The notes beneath the pieces were generated by a model that searched no databases, was not told the origin of the DNA, and worked only from the letters and a program-made list of their open reading frames with translations. A program made the translations under genes and the position numbers. This document shows positions 10,361 through 22,834 of a stretch of DNA of 64,000 nucleotides, piece by piece; position 1 is the stretch's first letter; each line of letters starts with the position of its first letter. Source of the DNA: Cupriavidus gilardii (lineage in GTDB: Bacteria > Pseudomonadota > Gammaproteobacteria > Burkholderiales > Burkholderiaceae); contig NZ_VZOV01000020.1 of assembly GCF_008801915.1 (NCBI RefSeq), forward strand, positions 26,965-90,964. Direction: 5' to 3'.

Positions 10361-11554
10361 ATGGACTTTGACATGATCGAATCGGAAATGCAGGACGGCA
10401 CCATCATCAAGGTGGTCGGCGTGGGCGGCGCGGGCGGCAACGCCGTGCAGCACATGATCAACCGCGGGGTGCAGGGCGTCGAATTCATCTGCATGAACAC
10501 CGATGCGCAGGCGCTCAAGCGCTCGACCGCGGCGCGCGTGCTGCAACTGGGCAATACGGGCCTGGGCGCCGGCGCCAAGCCGGAAGTCGGCCGCACCTGC
10601 GCCGAATCGGCGCGCGAACAGATCGCCGACGCGCTGCGCGGCGCGCATATGGTCTTCATCACTGCCGGCATGGGCGGCGGCACCGGTACCGGTGCGGCGC
10701 CGATCGTGGCGCAGGTCGCCAAGGAGATGGGCATCCTGACCGTCGGCGTGGTCAGCAAGCCGTTCGACTTCGAAGGCGCACGCCGCGCCAAGGTCGCCGA
10801 GCACGGTTCGGCCGAGCTGGAAAACAACGTCGACTCGCTGATCGTCGTGCTCAACGAGAAGCTGTTCGAGGTGATGGGCGACGACGCCGAGATGGACAAG
10901 TGCTTCCAGTGCGCCGACGACGTGCTGCACAACGCGGTGGCCGGCATTGCCGAGATCATCAACGTGGACGGCCTGGTCAACGTCGACTTCGAAGACGTCA
11001 AGACCGTGATGGGCGAGCAGGGCAAGGCGATGATGGGGACGGCCACGGTGTCGGGCGTCGATCGCGCGCGCCTGGCCGCCGAGCAGGCGGTCGCCAGCCC
11101 GCTGCTGGAAGGCGTGGATCTGTCCGGCGCGCGCGGCGTGCTGGTCAACATCACGGCCAGCCGCTCGCTGAAGCTGTCGGAGACCAAGGAAGTCATGAAC
11201 ACGATCCGCAGCTATGCCGCGGAAGATGCGACCGTGATCTTCGGTACCGTCTACGACGACTCGATGGGCGATGCGCTGCGCGTGACCGTGGTCGCCACGG
11301 GCCTGGGCCGCTCGGGCAAGAAGCAGCAGCCGATGACGCTGCTCAAGACCGGTACCGACAACATGCCGGTGCAGATGATGGCCGGCCTGCAGCATGGCTC
11401 GGCGCTGCACAGCGCGCCGGACTACAGCGGCCTCGATACGCCGGCGGTGTTCCGCAGCTCGCGCGAAACCGCGTCGGCGCACGTGGCCGCGCTGCAGGAA
11501 AAGGGTGTCGACACGTACGACATTCCGGCCTTCCTGCGCAAGCAGGCGGACTGA
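10361..11554 (+). CDS. ftsZ: Cell division GTPase FtsZ
   Basis: FtsZ is the tubulin-like GTPase forming the cytokinetic ring. The tubulin signature GGGTGTG begins near residue 105, the N-terminal nucleotide loop is VGVGGAGGNAV, and the C-terminus DIPAFLRKQAD is the conserved peptide that binds FtsA and other partners such as ZapD. I take ATG 10361 (397 residues) with GGAGG at 10351; a GTG three bases earlier is less likely. It is the last gene of the dcw run. Confidence 0.97.
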   Translation: MDFDMIESEMQDGTIIKVVGVGGAGGNAVQHMINRGVQGVEFICMNTDAQALKRSTAARVLQLGNTGLGAGAKPEVGRTCAESAREQIADALRGAHMVFITAGMGGGTGTGAAPIVAQVAKEMGILTVGVVSKPFDFEGARRAKVAEHGSAELENNVDSLIVVLNEKLFEVMGDDAEMDKCFQCADDVLHNAVAGIAEIINVDGLVNVDFEDVKTVMGEQGKAMMGTATVSGVDRARLAAEQAVASPLLEGVDLSGARGVLVNITASRSLKLSETKEVMNTIRSYAAEDATVIFGTVYDDSMGDALRVTVVATGLGRSGKKQQPMTLLKTGTDNMPVQMMAGLQHGSALHSAPDYSGLDTPAVFRSSRETASAHVAALQEKGVDTYDIPAFLRKQAD

Positions 11555-12043
11555 GCACGGCGCGACGTCGACCCACGGCGAGCCGACTGCTCGGCTGGCC
11601 GATCGCATCGCCGGCAGGTTGCCGGCCGCGCATCCGCGACAGCGGGGCACGATGGGCGCTCCCCATCCGCCCGTGCCCGCGCTACGGATGACGGCCGCCG
11701 GCCTTCCGCGCGAGCGAGGAGACTGACGCCGCCCGCTGTCCTCCGTCCGCATCCCGTGCCGGGACAGGCGCGCCGCCGGCCGCCTCCCCGGACTGGTCTC
11801 CCGCCGTATCCCGGCCGGGATGTGCCTCCCGTCCGCGCGGCGAGCGCAAGCTCGCCGCGCCTGTTTTTGTCAGTTCTGCTTGCCAGCCTGTCGGCATGCG
11901 CCGACAGCCGTGCGCGCCGCCGTCCCACTTGGGATGCCGGAAGGCGGCAACTATGATGCAGACTGGGTTTGGCCAGGGCGATCGCCGTCGTTGCCGATGT
12001 TCGAGGTGGACGCCGGACGCCGTGGCTGCCTGAGGAAATCGCC
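11555..12043. other. 489-base intergenic region after ftsZ
   Basis: No supportable gene lies here; the open frames are short, overlapping and without family resemblance. It contains one clear rho-independent terminator (11835-11868) and, downstream of it, the presumed promoter region of the peroxiredoxin gene, where I could not assign a convincing -35/-10 pair. Confidence 0.7.
11835..11868 (+). terminator. Rho-independent terminator of the dcw operon
   Basis: An 11-bp perfect GC-rich stem (11835-11845 with 11850-11860) with loop GCAA is followed by CTGTTTTTG. It lies about 280 bases after the ftsZ stop and is the first strong terminator seen in the plus direction, so it probably ends the dcw transcript. 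Confidence 0.85.
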
Positions 12044-12550
12044 ATGATCGAAATCGGTGCACGCGTGCCCGACGCGACGCTGTACGAATACTTCGAAACC
12101 GAGGCGGGCGGCTGCGCGCTCGGTCCCAACGCCTTCTCGGTCGCCGAGCTGGCCAAGGATCGCCGCATCGTCGTGTTCGGTCTGCCCGGCGCGTTCACGC
12201 CGACCTGTTCCGCACGACACGTGCCCGGCTTCGTCGAGCAGGCCGACGCGCTGCGCGCCGCCGGCGTCGACGAGATCTGGTGCGTGTCGGTCAACGACGC
12301 CTTCGTGATGGGCGCGTGGGCGCGCGAGCAGGGCACCGCCGGCAAGGTCCGGATGCTCGGCGACGGCAGCGCCGACTGGACGCGTGCGCTCGGCCTGGAG
12401 CAGGACCTGGGCAAGCGCGGCATGGGCGTGCGCTCGCTGCGCTATGCGATGGTGATGGACGACGGCGTGGTCACGCATCTGGCCGTCGAAGCCCCGGGCA
12501 AATTCGAGGTCAGCAGCGCGGAAGCGGTGCTCGCGATGTTGCGCGGGTAA
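12044..12550 (+). CDS. Peroxiredoxin (Prx5/AhpE-like, redoxin family)
   Basis: This is a 168-residue thiol peroxidase of the Prx5 type. The active-site motif GAFTPTCSARHVPGF places the peroxidatic cysteine at residue 55. Such enzymes reduce H2O2 and alkyl hydroperoxides, often with glutathione/glutaredoxin as reductant. Start ATG 12044 has GAGGAAATC upstream and matches the family N-terminus; the frame continues upstream without a better start. A peroxiredoxin between ftsZ and lpxC is, from memory, common in Burkholderiaceae. It has its own terminator-delimited unit. Confidence 0.9.
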   Translation: MIEIGARVPDATLYEYFETEAGGCALGPNAFSVAELAKDRRIVVFGLPGAFTPTCSARHVPGFVEQADALRAAGVDEIWCVSVNDAFVMGAWAREQGTAGKVRMLGDGSADWTRALGLEQDLGKRGMGVRSLRYAMVMDDGVVTHLAVEAPGKFEVSSAEAVLAMLRG

Positions 12551-12802
12551 GACGGGATTCCGTACCTCGGCGGCTGTGGACGTGCGGAAAGCGGCAATGG
12601 AAGTGATTGGGATGCCGCTTATCGGGCCTTCCGCGACGCGTTCTCCGTCGATCGCCGCATCTTTTTCGGGGCTTTAACCGTCGAATGCCACACCGTTAAC
12701 ACGACGAAACAAAACTGGTGCAGCGCAATATCCGTGCCGGTGGTAAGATACGGTTTATTAGATCTCACGCCCGATAGACTTTAATAATTAGCAGAGGCCG
12801 TC

Positions 12803-13720
12803 ATGCTCAAACAGCGCACTATCAAGTCCCTGGTCAAGACCGTTGGCATTGGCTTGCACTCGGGCCGCAAGGTGACGCTGACATTGCGGCCCGCGCCGAC
12901 CGATACCGGCATCGTGTTCACCCGCGTCGACCTGGCCGAGCCGGTCGAGATCCCGGTCAAGGCGTCGGCCATCGGCGATACGCGCCTGGCGTCCGTGCTG
13001 CAGAAGAACGGCGCGCGCGTGTCCACCATCGAACATCTGATGTCCGCCTGCGCGGGTCTCGGCATCGACAACCTGTTCGTCGACGTCGACGCCGAGGAAA
13101 TCCCGATCATGGACGGCAGCGCCGCGTCCTTCGTGTTCCTGCTGCAGTCGGCGGGCATCGAGGAGCAGCCGGCGGCCAAGCGCTTCATCCGCGTCAGGAA
13201 GGCGGTGGAGGTGCGCGATGGCGACAAGCTGGCCCGGCTCGAACCCTACTTCGGCTTCAAGCTGTCGTTCACCATCGATTTCCGCCATCCGGCCGTCGAC
13301 AAGACCGGCCAGACCTTCGAGATCGATTTCGGCGACACCAGCTATGTCCGCGAGATCGCGCGCGCGCGCACCTTCGGCTTCGCGCACGAGGTCGAGGCGC
13401 TGCGCGAGATGGGCCTGGCCCGCGGCGGCAGCCTGGACAACGCGATCGTGCTCGACGAGCACCGCATGCTGAACAACGAGGAGTTGCGCTATGGCGACGA
13501 GTTCGTGCGCCACAAGATCCTCGACGCGATCGGCGACCTCTATGTGGTCGGCCATCCGCTGATCGGCGCCTACGTCGCCAACAAGTCCGGCCACGGGCTG
13601 AACAACCAGCTGCTGCGCGCGCTGCTGGCCGACGAGCAGGCCTACGAGATCGTCAGCTTCGAACGTCAGGAAGAGGCCCCGGCCGCCTTCCTGCCGCAGC
13701 TGCAGCCCGCCTTCGCCTGA
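12803..13720 (+). CDS. lpxC: UDP-3-O-acyl-N-acetylglucosamine deacetylase
   Basis: LpxC is the zinc deacetylase of the committed step of lipid A synthesis. The 305-residue protein has the expected zinc ligands at H78 (motif EHLMSA), H237 and D241 (motif HKILD), close to E. coli H79/H238/D242. Start MLKQRTIKS is canonical. The 252-base upstream region is AT-richer than its surroundings and probably holds its promoter (a TAAGAT -10-like hexamer at 12744), not firmly assigned. It converges with dciA, with 35 bases between the two stops. Confidence 0.97.
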   Translation: MLKQRTIKSLVKTVGIGLHSGRKVTLTLRPAPTDTGIVFTRVDLAEPVEIPVKASAIGDTRLASVLQKNGARVSTIEHLMSACAGLGIDNLFVDVDAEEIPIMDGSAASFVFLLQSAGIEEQPAAKRFIRVRKAVEVRDGDKLARLEPYFGFKLSFTIDFRHPAVDKTGQTFEIDFGDTSYVREIARARTFGFAHEVEALREMGLARGGSLDNAIVLDEHRMLNNEELRYGDEFVRHKILDAIGDLYVVGHPLIGAYVANKSGHGLNNQLLRALLADEQAYEIVSFERQEEAPAAFLPQLQPAFA

Positions 13721-13755
13721 CCCGCGGGCGCGCCCGCTCTCCGCTTGCGGTTGCG

Positions 13756-14268
13756 CTAGCCACGTCCCTGGCGGTGCCGCGACAGCATCGTCTGCACCGC
13801 GTCCCGCAGCGGCGAGTCCGGCAGCGTCTGCGCCAGTTCGCCCAGGCTGTTCAATGCCGCCGCCGGCACGCCCGTCTTCTTCGGCCGCTCGGCCGGCTCC
13901 ACGTCCCAGTCGCCGCGTGCGGCGTCGGGCTGTACCCGTACCTTGACCGCATCGATCCGCGCGCCGCGCTGCTGCAGCCGCGCCAGCAGGCTCGGCACGA
14001 TCTGCCGCACCCGCGCCGCGGCGGCGCCGTGCGCGGCCAGCAGCAGCAGCGTGTTGGGCTGCCCCGGGCTGCGGGTGTCCTGGCGCACGCCGCCGACCGC
14101 GATGCCGGCGCGCATGCCGGGGGGCAGCAGGGCCATCACCTCGGCTTCCAGCGCGGCCAGCTCGCGCGCCGCCTGCATCAGCGACGACATCGGACCGGCC
14201 TTGGCCAGCCAGTCGTTCAGCGGCTTGGCGTGGGGCGTTTGCAGGGCGTGGTGGGTGAACAGGCGCAT
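13756..14268 (-). CDS. dciA: DUF721/DciA-family protein, probable replicative helicase loader
   Basis: This 170-residue protein begins MRLFTHHALQTPHAKPLNDWLAK on the minus strand; the frame runs further upstream, but this ATG fits the family start. A C-terminal DciA/DUF721 (KH-like) region is followed by a conserved C-terminal helix. DciA proteins load or manage the replicative helicase DnaB in bacteria lacking DnaC/DnaI. The place between lpxC and secA matches DUF721 genes of other Burkholderiales, as I recall them. The family call rests on length, position and pattern, so it is good but not certain; the loader role is from family knowledge. Confidence 0.75.
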   Translation of the reverse strand: MRLFTHHALQTPHAKPLNDWLAKAGPMSSLMQAARELAALEAEVMALLPPGMRAGIAVGGVRQDTRSPGQPNTLLLLAAHGAAAARVRQIVPSLLARLQQRGARIDAVKVRVQPDAARGDWDVEPAERPKKTGVPAAALNSLGELAQTLPDSPLRDAVQTMLSRHRQGRG

Positions 14269-14522
14269 GCCGCATTCTAGCCTCTGGCTGCCTCGAGCGG
14301 CCCCGCCGCGGCACCGGCGGTGCCGTGCGCGAGACACCGTGCCGGCAGGGCCGGCAGCCACGCCCGGCGTCTCGGAAACCGCGCGGGACCCGCCACGGAA
14401 CCGCCCGCCGCGCGTGATAAACTCGGCGTTTTGCGCTAATCCTCTCTTCGCCACGCGCGCTTCGCGTCCGGCCCTCCGGCTCGGACGGCGGGACCGCAAT
14501 CGTGCGCAGGTGACACCAATCG

Positions 14523-17297
<2,775 letters not shown>

Positions 17298-17349
17298 GCC
17301 GGCCGCAAGACACTGGCACTGGGTATCGCATCGAAGCAAGGAATCGAAC

Positions 17350-18579
17350 ATGGCCGTCAACTTGCCGCTGCCGCAGGCAGAGAATCTGAAACCGGTCGCC
17401 GGCGTCGAGCTCGGCTGGGCTGAAGCGGGCATCCGCAAGGCCAACCGCAAGGACGTGCTGGTGGTGTGCCTAGCCGAAGGCAGCACCGTGGCAGGCGTCT
17501 TCACGCGCAACCGCTTCTGCGCCGCGCCGGTGCAGGTCTGCCGCGAGCATCTGGCGGCAGGCCGCGGCATCCGCGCGCTGGTGATCAATACGGGCAACGC
17601 CAATGCCGGCACCGGCGAGCCGGGTCTGGCCAACGCACGCGCGACCTGCGACGCGGTCGCCGCGGCGCTGGGCATCGGCGCCGACCAGGTGCTGCCGTTC
17701 TCGACCGGCGTGATTCTCGAGCCGCTGCCGATGGAGCGCCTGCTGGCCGGCGTGCCGAAGGCGATCGAGAGCGCGCGCGAGGACAACTGGCTGGCCGCGG
17801 CCGAATCGATCATGACCACCGACACGCAGCCGAAGGCCGCGTCGCGGACGGTGACGATCGGCGGCAAGACCGTCACGCTGACCGGCATCAGCAAGGGCGC
17901 CGGCATGATCCGTCCCAATATGGCGACGATGCTGGGCTTCATCGCCACCGATGCGGCCGTGGCGCAGCCGGTGCTGCAGGCGCTGGTGTCGCACGCGGCC
18001 GACCACTCGTTCAACAGCATCACGATCGACGGCGATACCTCGACCAACGATTCGTTCGTGCTGATCGCCACCGGCCGCGCCGGCGCGCCCGCGATCGAGC
18101 GTGCCGACGGTGCCGAGTTCGAGGCGCTGCGCGATGCAGTGACGTCGCTGGCGCAGGAGCTGGCGCAGATGATCGTGCGCGACGGCGAAGGCGCGACCAA
18201 GCTGATGACGATCCAGGTCGAGGGCGGACGCGATGTCGCCGAGTGCCGCCAGATCGCCTACGCGGTCGCCCACTCGCCGCTGGTCAAGACCGCGTTCTAC
18301 GCGTCCGATCCCAATCTGGGCCGGATCCTGGCCGCGGTCGGCTATGCCGGTGTCGACGATCTCGATGTCGGCGGCGTCAACCTGTGGCTCGACGATGTCT
18401 GGGTCGCCAGGGACGGCGGCCGGCACCCCGACTACCGCGAGGAAGACGGCCAGCGCGTGATGAAGCAGGCCGAGATCACGGTGCGCATCGCGCTGGGCCG
18501 CGGCAATGCCACGGCCACGGTCTGGACCTGCGACCTGTCGCACGATTACGTATCGATCAACGCGGACTATCGTTCCTGA
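17350..18579 (+). CDS. argJ: Bifunctional glutamate N-acetyltransferase/N-acetylglutamate synthase ArgJ
   Basis: ArgJ recycles the acetyl group in arginine synthesis (acetylornithine plus glutamate) and may also make acetylglutamate. The 409-residue precursor contains the ATML motif, where self-cleavage between Ala192 and Thr193 yields the alpha and beta subunits with Thr193 as nucleophile. Conserved NTGNANA and GDTSTND segments are present. It lies 52 bases after secA. A 12-bp hairpin (18591-18602 with 18607-18618) without a T-run follows the stop. Confidence 0.95.
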   Translation: MAVNLPLPQAENLKPVAGVELGWAEAGIRKANRKDVLVVCLAEGSTVAGVFTRNRFCAAPVQVCREHLAAGRGIRALVINTGNANAGTGEPGLANARATCDAVAAALGIGADQVLPFSTGVILEPLPMERLLAGVPKAIESAREDNWLAAAESIMTTDTQPKAASRTVTIGGKTVTLTGISKGAGMIRPNMATMLGFIATDAAVAQPVLQALVSHAADHSFNSITIDGDTSTNDSFVLIATGRAGAPAIERADGAEFEALRDAVTSLAQELAQMIVRDGEGATKLMTIQVEGGRDVAECRQIAYAVAHSPLVKTAFYASDPNLGRILAAVGYAGVDDLDVGGVNLWLDDVWVARDGGRHPDYREEDGQRVMKQAEITVRIALGRGNATATVWTCDLSHDYVSINADYRS

Positions 18580-18702
18580 TCGTTGCCCGACGATGCCTTG
18601 CCGCCTGGCGAGGCATCGCCGGCGATGGCGGCCCGGCATCGGGCCACCGCCATCCCCTCGCTGTTCCGCTTCTCCCATCCCCCGCCTCTCCGGATTGCCG
18701 CC

Positions 18703-19614
18703 ATGTCCGATCTCGCCTCCCGTCTCGACCAATTTCTCGCCCGGCTCGAACAGTGGCTGCCGCCGCAGCTGACCGAGGCGGACTGGCAACAGGCCGTCGC
18801 CTTCCGCTGGCGCAAGCGGCAGAGCCTGTTCGGCAATATCGGCTATCTGCAGGCGATCCGCCAGCTGCCGCCGATCCATCTGGACGACCTGAAGAACATC
18901 GAGCGCCAGAAGGACGCGATCGTCGCCAACACGCGCCAGTTCGTGCACAGGCTGCCGGCCAACAACGTGCTGCTGACCGGCGCGCGCGGCACCGGCAAGT
19001 CGTCGCTGATCAAGGCCTGCCTGAACGCCTTCGTGGACGAGGGGCTGCGCCTGGTCGAAGTCGACAAGGCCGACCTGGGCGACCTCGGCGATATCGTCGA
19101 GCAACTGACGCAGCGGCCGGAGCGCTTCGTGATCTTCTGCGACGACCTGTCGTTCGAGGACGGCGAATCGGGCTACAAGTCGCTGAAGTCGGCGCTCGAC
19201 GGCTCGGTCGCCGCGCAGTCGGACAACGTGCTGGTCTATGCGACGTCGAACCGCCGCCATCTGCTGCCGGAGTACATGAAGGACAACGAGACCTACCAGC
19301 ACACCGCGGATGGCGAAATCCATCCCGGCGAGGTGGTCGAGGAAAAGATCTCGCTGTCCGAGCGCTTCGGCCTGTGGCTGTCGTTCTATCCGCCGAAGCA
19401 GGACGAATACCTGAATATCGTCGCGCACTGGCTGCGCCAGTTCGGCTGCAACGATGACGATATCGCCGCCGCGCGCGGCGATGCGCTGGTCTGGGCGCTG
19501 GAGCGCGGCTCGCGCTCCGGGCGCGTCGCGTGGCAGTTCGCGCGCGACTGGGGCGGCAAGCATGGCAAGCCTTACGGGGGACATCCGGGCGCGCACCAGG
19601 GCGAGCCGGCATGA
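18703..19614 (+). CDS. DUF815 AAA+ ATPase
   Basis: This is a 303-residue AAA-type ATPase of the DUF815 family. The P-loop GARGTGKSS lies near residue 90, followed by a Walker B-like region (FVIFCDDLSF) and a sensor segment VYATSNRRHLL. Its substrate and role are unknown; the family is widespread in proteobacteria next to mutT/argJ. Start ATG 18703 (MSDLASRLDQFL) suits the family; the frame continues 40 codons upstream through unconserved sequence. The stop overlaps the mutT ATG, indicating coupled translation. Confidence 0.88.
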   Translation: MSDLASRLDQFLARLEQWLPPQLTEADWQQAVAFRWRKRQSLFGNIGYLQAIRQLPPIHLDDLKNIERQKDAIVANTRQFVHRLPANNVLLTGARGTGKSSLIKACLNAFVDEGLRLVEVDKADLGDLGDIVEQLTQRPERFVIFCDDLSFEDGESGYKSLKSALDGSVAAQSDNVLVYATSNRRHLLPEYMKDNETYQHTADGEIHPGEVVEEKISLSERFGLWLSFYPPKQDEYLNIVAHWLRQFGCNDDDIAAARGDALVWALERGSRSGRVAWQFARDWGGKHGKPYGGHPGAHQGEPA

Positions 19615-20015
19615 GCGGCGGACGCAAGGTCACCGAGGTCGCGGTCGGCGTGCTGGTACGGCCGGACGGCCGCTTCCTGCTGGCGCAGCGGCCGGCCGGC
19701 AAGCCCTACGAGGGCTACTGGGAGTTTCCCGGCGGCAAGCTCGAAGCCGGCGAATCGGTCGAAGCGGCGCTGGCGCGCGAGCTGCACGAGGAACTGGGCC
19801 TGGACATCACGGCCTCGACGCGCTGGCACGTGCTCGAGCACGATTACCCGCACGCCTATGTGCGGCTGCACTTCTGCAAGGTCACCGGCTGGACCGGCGA
19901 GCCGGTCGGGCGCGAAGGCCAGGCGTTCTCGTGGGAGCGGGTGCCCGTTACCGTCGGCCCGCTGCTGCCGGCGACGATTCCGGTGGTCCAGTGGTTGGGT
20001 GAGGAGGCGGCCTGA
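19611..20015 (+). CDS. mutT: NUDIX hydrolase, MutT-type (8-oxo-dGTP diphosphatase)
   Basis: A complete Nudix box is visible in this 134-residue protein: G-x5-E-x7-REL-x-EE-x-G-L, beginning GKLEAGE. Small size, the N-terminal KVTEVAVGVL strand and synteny with DUF815/yacG/zapD suggest MutT, which removes oxidised guanine nucleotides from the pool. The ATG at 19611 overlaps the DUF815 stop. Substrate specificity cannot be read from sequence alone. Confidence 0.88.
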   Translation: MSGGRKVTEVAVGVLVRPDGRFLLAQRPAGKPYEGYWEFPGGKLEAGESVEAALARELHEELGLDITASTRWHVLEHDYPHAYVRLHFCKVTGWTGEPVGREGQAFSWERVPVTVGPLLPATIPVVQWLGEEAA

Positions 20016-20042
20016 GGGCTGCCGCCGTGCGCGCGCGGGCGC

Positions 20043-20231
20043 TCAGTCCTCGTTCCGGTCCTGCTCGTCCTCGGTCGGATCGGCCGGCTTGCCGCCGATC
20101 ACGTATTTCTCCGAGGCCCAGGCACCCAGGTCGATCTGCTTGCAACGTTCGGAACAGAAGGGGCGGAACTTGTTTTCCGGCGCCCAAACGACGTCCTTGC
20201 CACAGGTCGGGCATTTGACTACGGATGGCAT
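20043..20231 (-). CDS. yacG: DNA gyrase inhibitor YacG (zinc protein)
   Basis: This 62-residue protein binds one zinc through C7, C10, C26 and C30 (CPTC and CSERC motifs) and ends in an acidic tail ([10 protein letters not shown]), as in the YacG family. In E. coli YacG binds GyrB and blocks DNA binding by gyrase. It lies 6 bases downstream of zapD and is probably co-transcribed with it. It converges with mutT. Confidence 0.93.
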   Translation of the reverse strand: MPSVVKCPTCGKDVVWAPENKFRPFCSERCKQIDLGAWASEKYVIGGKPADPTEDEQDRNED

Positions 20232-20237
20232 GGCAAA

Positions 20238-20996
20238 TCAGAAGTTGCAGAGTTTGAGCAGGAAGGGGATGTCGGCGTCGACCGAGCGCGGTCGCATGTC
20301 GCCGTCCTGCTGGGTGAAGCGCACCCACAGCATGTACTTGTTGGCGCTCATCTCCGGGATGAAGGCCAGCAGCGAATCGTCGAGCAGCACCTGCATCAGC
20401 TGGTAGCTGCGGCCGGACAGCATCTGCTGATAGCTGCCGCCGGTGGCGATCACCTTGCCGCTCTGTCCGGATTCGCGCAGCAGCTTCAGCACCGCATCGG
20501 TACCCACGCGCAACGGAATCAGCGGACGCACCCACTTCAGGATGTCGGCGCGCCGCTCCTCGGCGGGCCGATGCTGCCAGGCGTAGTACGAGGGCAGGTC
20601 GAACTCGCAGGTGCCGCCGGGAATGATCGCGCGGCTGCGGATGCTGGTCAGCCACTCGTTGTCGGTCAGCAGCTGGCCCGCCTTGCCGACGGTCTGGTTC
20701 AGCTGCGCGATGGCCTGCTCGAGCTCGCCGATCACCGCGTCGAGCGTCTGCTGGTCGATCTGCGGGCTCGAACGCAGCGCGCTCAGCGCCTGGCGCTGGC
20801 GGTCCAGTTCCTTGATCAGATCGGTCTTCAGGTCGGCGCGGCCAGCGACGTCGATGATCTCGAACAGCGTGGTCAGCGCGACATGATGCTGCAGCGCATG
20901 TTCCTGTCCGAGAAAGTAATCCAGCCGATCGAACAGGTCCTCCAGACGCAGGAGTGTCCTGATGCGTTCGTTGAAAGGATATTCGTACAGAATCAA
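20238..20996 (-). CDS. zapD: Cell division protein ZapD
   Basis: ZapD (formerly DUF1342/YacF) binds the FtsZ C-terminal peptide and bundles Z-ring filaments. The 252-residue protein begins [19 protein letters not shown], the family start, with TTG as initiation codon; no ATG or GTG fits and no strong ribosome-binding site is seen. The helical N-domain and beta-rich C-domain ([22 protein letters not shown]) match family members. It heads a short unit with yacG. Confidence 0.92.
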   Translation of the reverse strand: MILYEYPFNERIRTLLRLEDLFDRLDYFLGQEHALQHHVALTTLFEIIDVAGRADLKTDLIKELDRQRQALSALRSSPQIDQQTLDAVIGELEQAIAQLNQTVGKAGQLLTDNEWLTSIRSRAIIPGGTCEFDLPSYYAWQHRPAEERRADILKWVRPLIPLRVGTDAVLKLLRESGQSGKVIATGGSYQQMLSGRSYQLMQVLLDDSLLAFIPEMSANKYMLWVRFTQQDGDMRPRSVDADIPFLLKLCNF

Positions 20997-21246
20997 GGGG
21001 AAGTCCGTGCAGCGCGGCGTCGGCCAGCTTGCCGGCCCGGTGCTGGATTCGACAGACGAATCGGCTCAGGCTGGCGCGCGAGGCGATCGGTACAGAATGC
21101 ATGCGAAGCTCGCATGCGGCCGTATGCATGCACTTGGCAGCATATTCCAACGCATTCTATGCGAGACAGCGCGCAAGGACAATGAAACGCCGCCGATGGT
21201 GGCCTCGGCGGCGCCTGACGGAAAGTGCGCTTGCACGCCGGCGTGG

Positions 21247-21879
21247 CTAGCGCGCGGCGGGTTTGGCGGACAGCGGCTGCATCGCACGATAGCGGCGATC
21301 GAGCGCCTCGACCTGCGGCGGCAATGCCTCGACCGGGCCATCGTTGTCGATCACGTCGTCGGCGACGGCCAGCCGTTGCGCGCGTGTGGCCTGCCTGGCC
21401 ATGATGGCCTCGACCTGCTCGCGCGAGAAGCCGTTGCGCGCCATTACGCGGGCGATCTGCGTCGCTTCGCTGCAGTCGACCACCAGCACGCGGTCGACAC
21501 GTTCGCGCCAGCGGCCCGATTCGACCAGCAGCGGCACGACGTGGATCAGATAGGGATGGGCGCCGTCCGCGCGGATCCGGGCGGCCCGCTGTTCGGTGAC
21601 CTCGCGGATCAGCGGATGCGTGATCGCCTCGAGCCGGGCCTTGGCGGTCGGATCGGAGAAGACCAGCGCGCGCATCGCGTCGCGGTCCATCGCGCCGTCG
21701 GCGCGCAGACACTTGGGGCCGAAGGCCTCGACCAGCGCGGGTATTGCCGCGCCGCCGGGCGCGGTGATCTCGTGCGCGATCAGGTCGGTATCGATCAGCG
21801 CGGCGCCGCGCTCGGCAAACAGATCAGCGACGCGGCTCTTGCCGGAGCCGATGCCCCCGGTCAATCCGATTTCCAGCAT
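21247..21879 (-). CDS. coaE: Dephospho-CoA kinase
   Basis: CoaE phosphorylates dephospho-CoA at the 3' hydroxyl, the last step of coenzyme A synthesis. The 210-residue protein has the P-loop GGIGSGKS (8-15), then DTDLIAHE and the ITHPLIR motif. ATG 21879 has GGAG upstream. It is the last gene of the pilB-pilC-pilD-coaE unit, 12 bases after pilD. Confidence 0.95.
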   Translation of the reverse strand: MLEIGLTGGIGSGKSRVADLFAERGAALIDTDLIAHEITAPGGAAIPALVEAFGPKCLRADGAMDRDAMRALVFSDPTAKARLEAITHPLIREVTEQRAARIRADGAHPYLIHVVPLLVESGRWRERVDRVLVVDCSEATQIARVMARNGFSREQVEAIMARQATRAQRLAVADDVIDNDGPVEALPPQVEALDRRYRAMQPLSAKPAAR

Positions 21880-21891
21880 AAGTCTCCAGGG

Positions 21892-22833
21892 TCAGTGGGT
21901 CTGCATCGCGCCCGCTTCGATGGCAATGTCCGGCGCCAATGACGGCAGCAGCCAGTCGGCACCGGCGAACAGCACCAGCAGTCCGGCGCCGGCAATGAAC
22001 GGCCCGAACGGGAACGGCGTATCGCGATCGTGGCGGCGCAGTGCGATCTTGGCAAGACCGTACACCAGTCCCACCACCGAGGACACCAGCACCAGCGCAG
22101 GCAGCGCCTGCCAGCCGAACCAGCCGCCGAGCGCGGCCATCAGCTTGAAGTCGCCATAGCCCATGCCCTCCTTGCCGCGCAGCAGCTTGAACAGCCAATA
22201 GGTGGTCCACAACAGCAGATAGCCGGCGGCCGCGCCAATCACCGCATCGCCGATCGGCGCGAACAGGCCGGTCAGGTTCAGCAGCAGGCCGAGCCACAGC
22301 AGCGGCTGCGTGATCTGATCCGGCAGCAGTTGCGTGTCGGCATCGATCAGCGCCAGCGACAGCAGCGACCAGATCAGCACCAGCGCGGCCAGCGCCTGCC
22401 AGGTGGGCCCGAAATGCCAGGCCGCCAGCGCGCACAGTGCCGCGCTGATCAGCTCGACGGCGGGATAGCGCAGGCCGATCGGCTTGCCGCAGGCCGAGCA
22501 GCGGCCGCGCAGCAACAGATAGCCGAGCACGGGGATGTTCTCCCACGGGGCGATCGCATGGCCGCAGTGCGGGCACGACGAGCGCGGCACCACGAGGTCG
22601 TAGCGATCGGGGTAGGGCACGGGCTCGTGGCGCAGCGCCGCCAGATAGTTCGCCTCCTCGCGTTCCATCATGCGCGGCAGCCGATGCACCACCACGTTGA
22701 GGAAGCTGCCGACCACCAGACCGAGCAGCGCGGCCGCGCCCAGCAGGAACCACGGCGGCAGCGCGGCCAGTGCGGCAATGGTCCAGGTACCGGCGGGCAT
22801 GGCCGCGTTCCAGTTCGACAGGAAGCCTTGCAT
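21892..22833 (-). CDS. pilD: Type IV prepilin peptidase/N-methylase PilD
   Basis: PilD cleaves and N-methylates type IV prepilins and pseudopilins in the inner membrane. The 313-residue polytopic protein carries the cytoplasmic CxxC...CxxC zinc loop (CPHCG and CSACG) and both catalytic aspartate motifs, LIDADTQLLPD and GYGDFKLM. It starts 1 base after pilC stops, so it is co-translated with the pilus genes. Confidence 0.96.
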   Translation of the reverse strand: MQGFLSNWNAAMPAGTWTIAALAALPPWFLLGAAALLGLVVGSFLNVVVHRLPRMMEREEANYLAALRHEPVPYPDRYDLVVPRSSCPHCGHAIAPWENIPVLGYLLLRGRCSACGKPIGLRYPAVELISAALCALAAWHFGPTWQALAALVLIWSLLSLALIDADTQLLPDQITQPLLWLGLLLNLTGLFAPIGDAVIGAAAGYLLLWTTYWLFKLLRGKEGMGYGDFKLMAALGGWFGWQALPALVLVSSVVGLVYGLAKIALRRHDRDTPFPFGPFIAGAGLLVLFAGADWLLPSLAPDIAIEAGAMQTH

Positions 22834-22834
22834 C

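Noticed and set aside
13724..13737. Perfect 14-base palindrome between lpxC and dciA stops as a terminator
   Set aside because: It leaves almost no loop and has no T-run on either side, so it is a poor hairpin; probably chance in GC-rich DNA.
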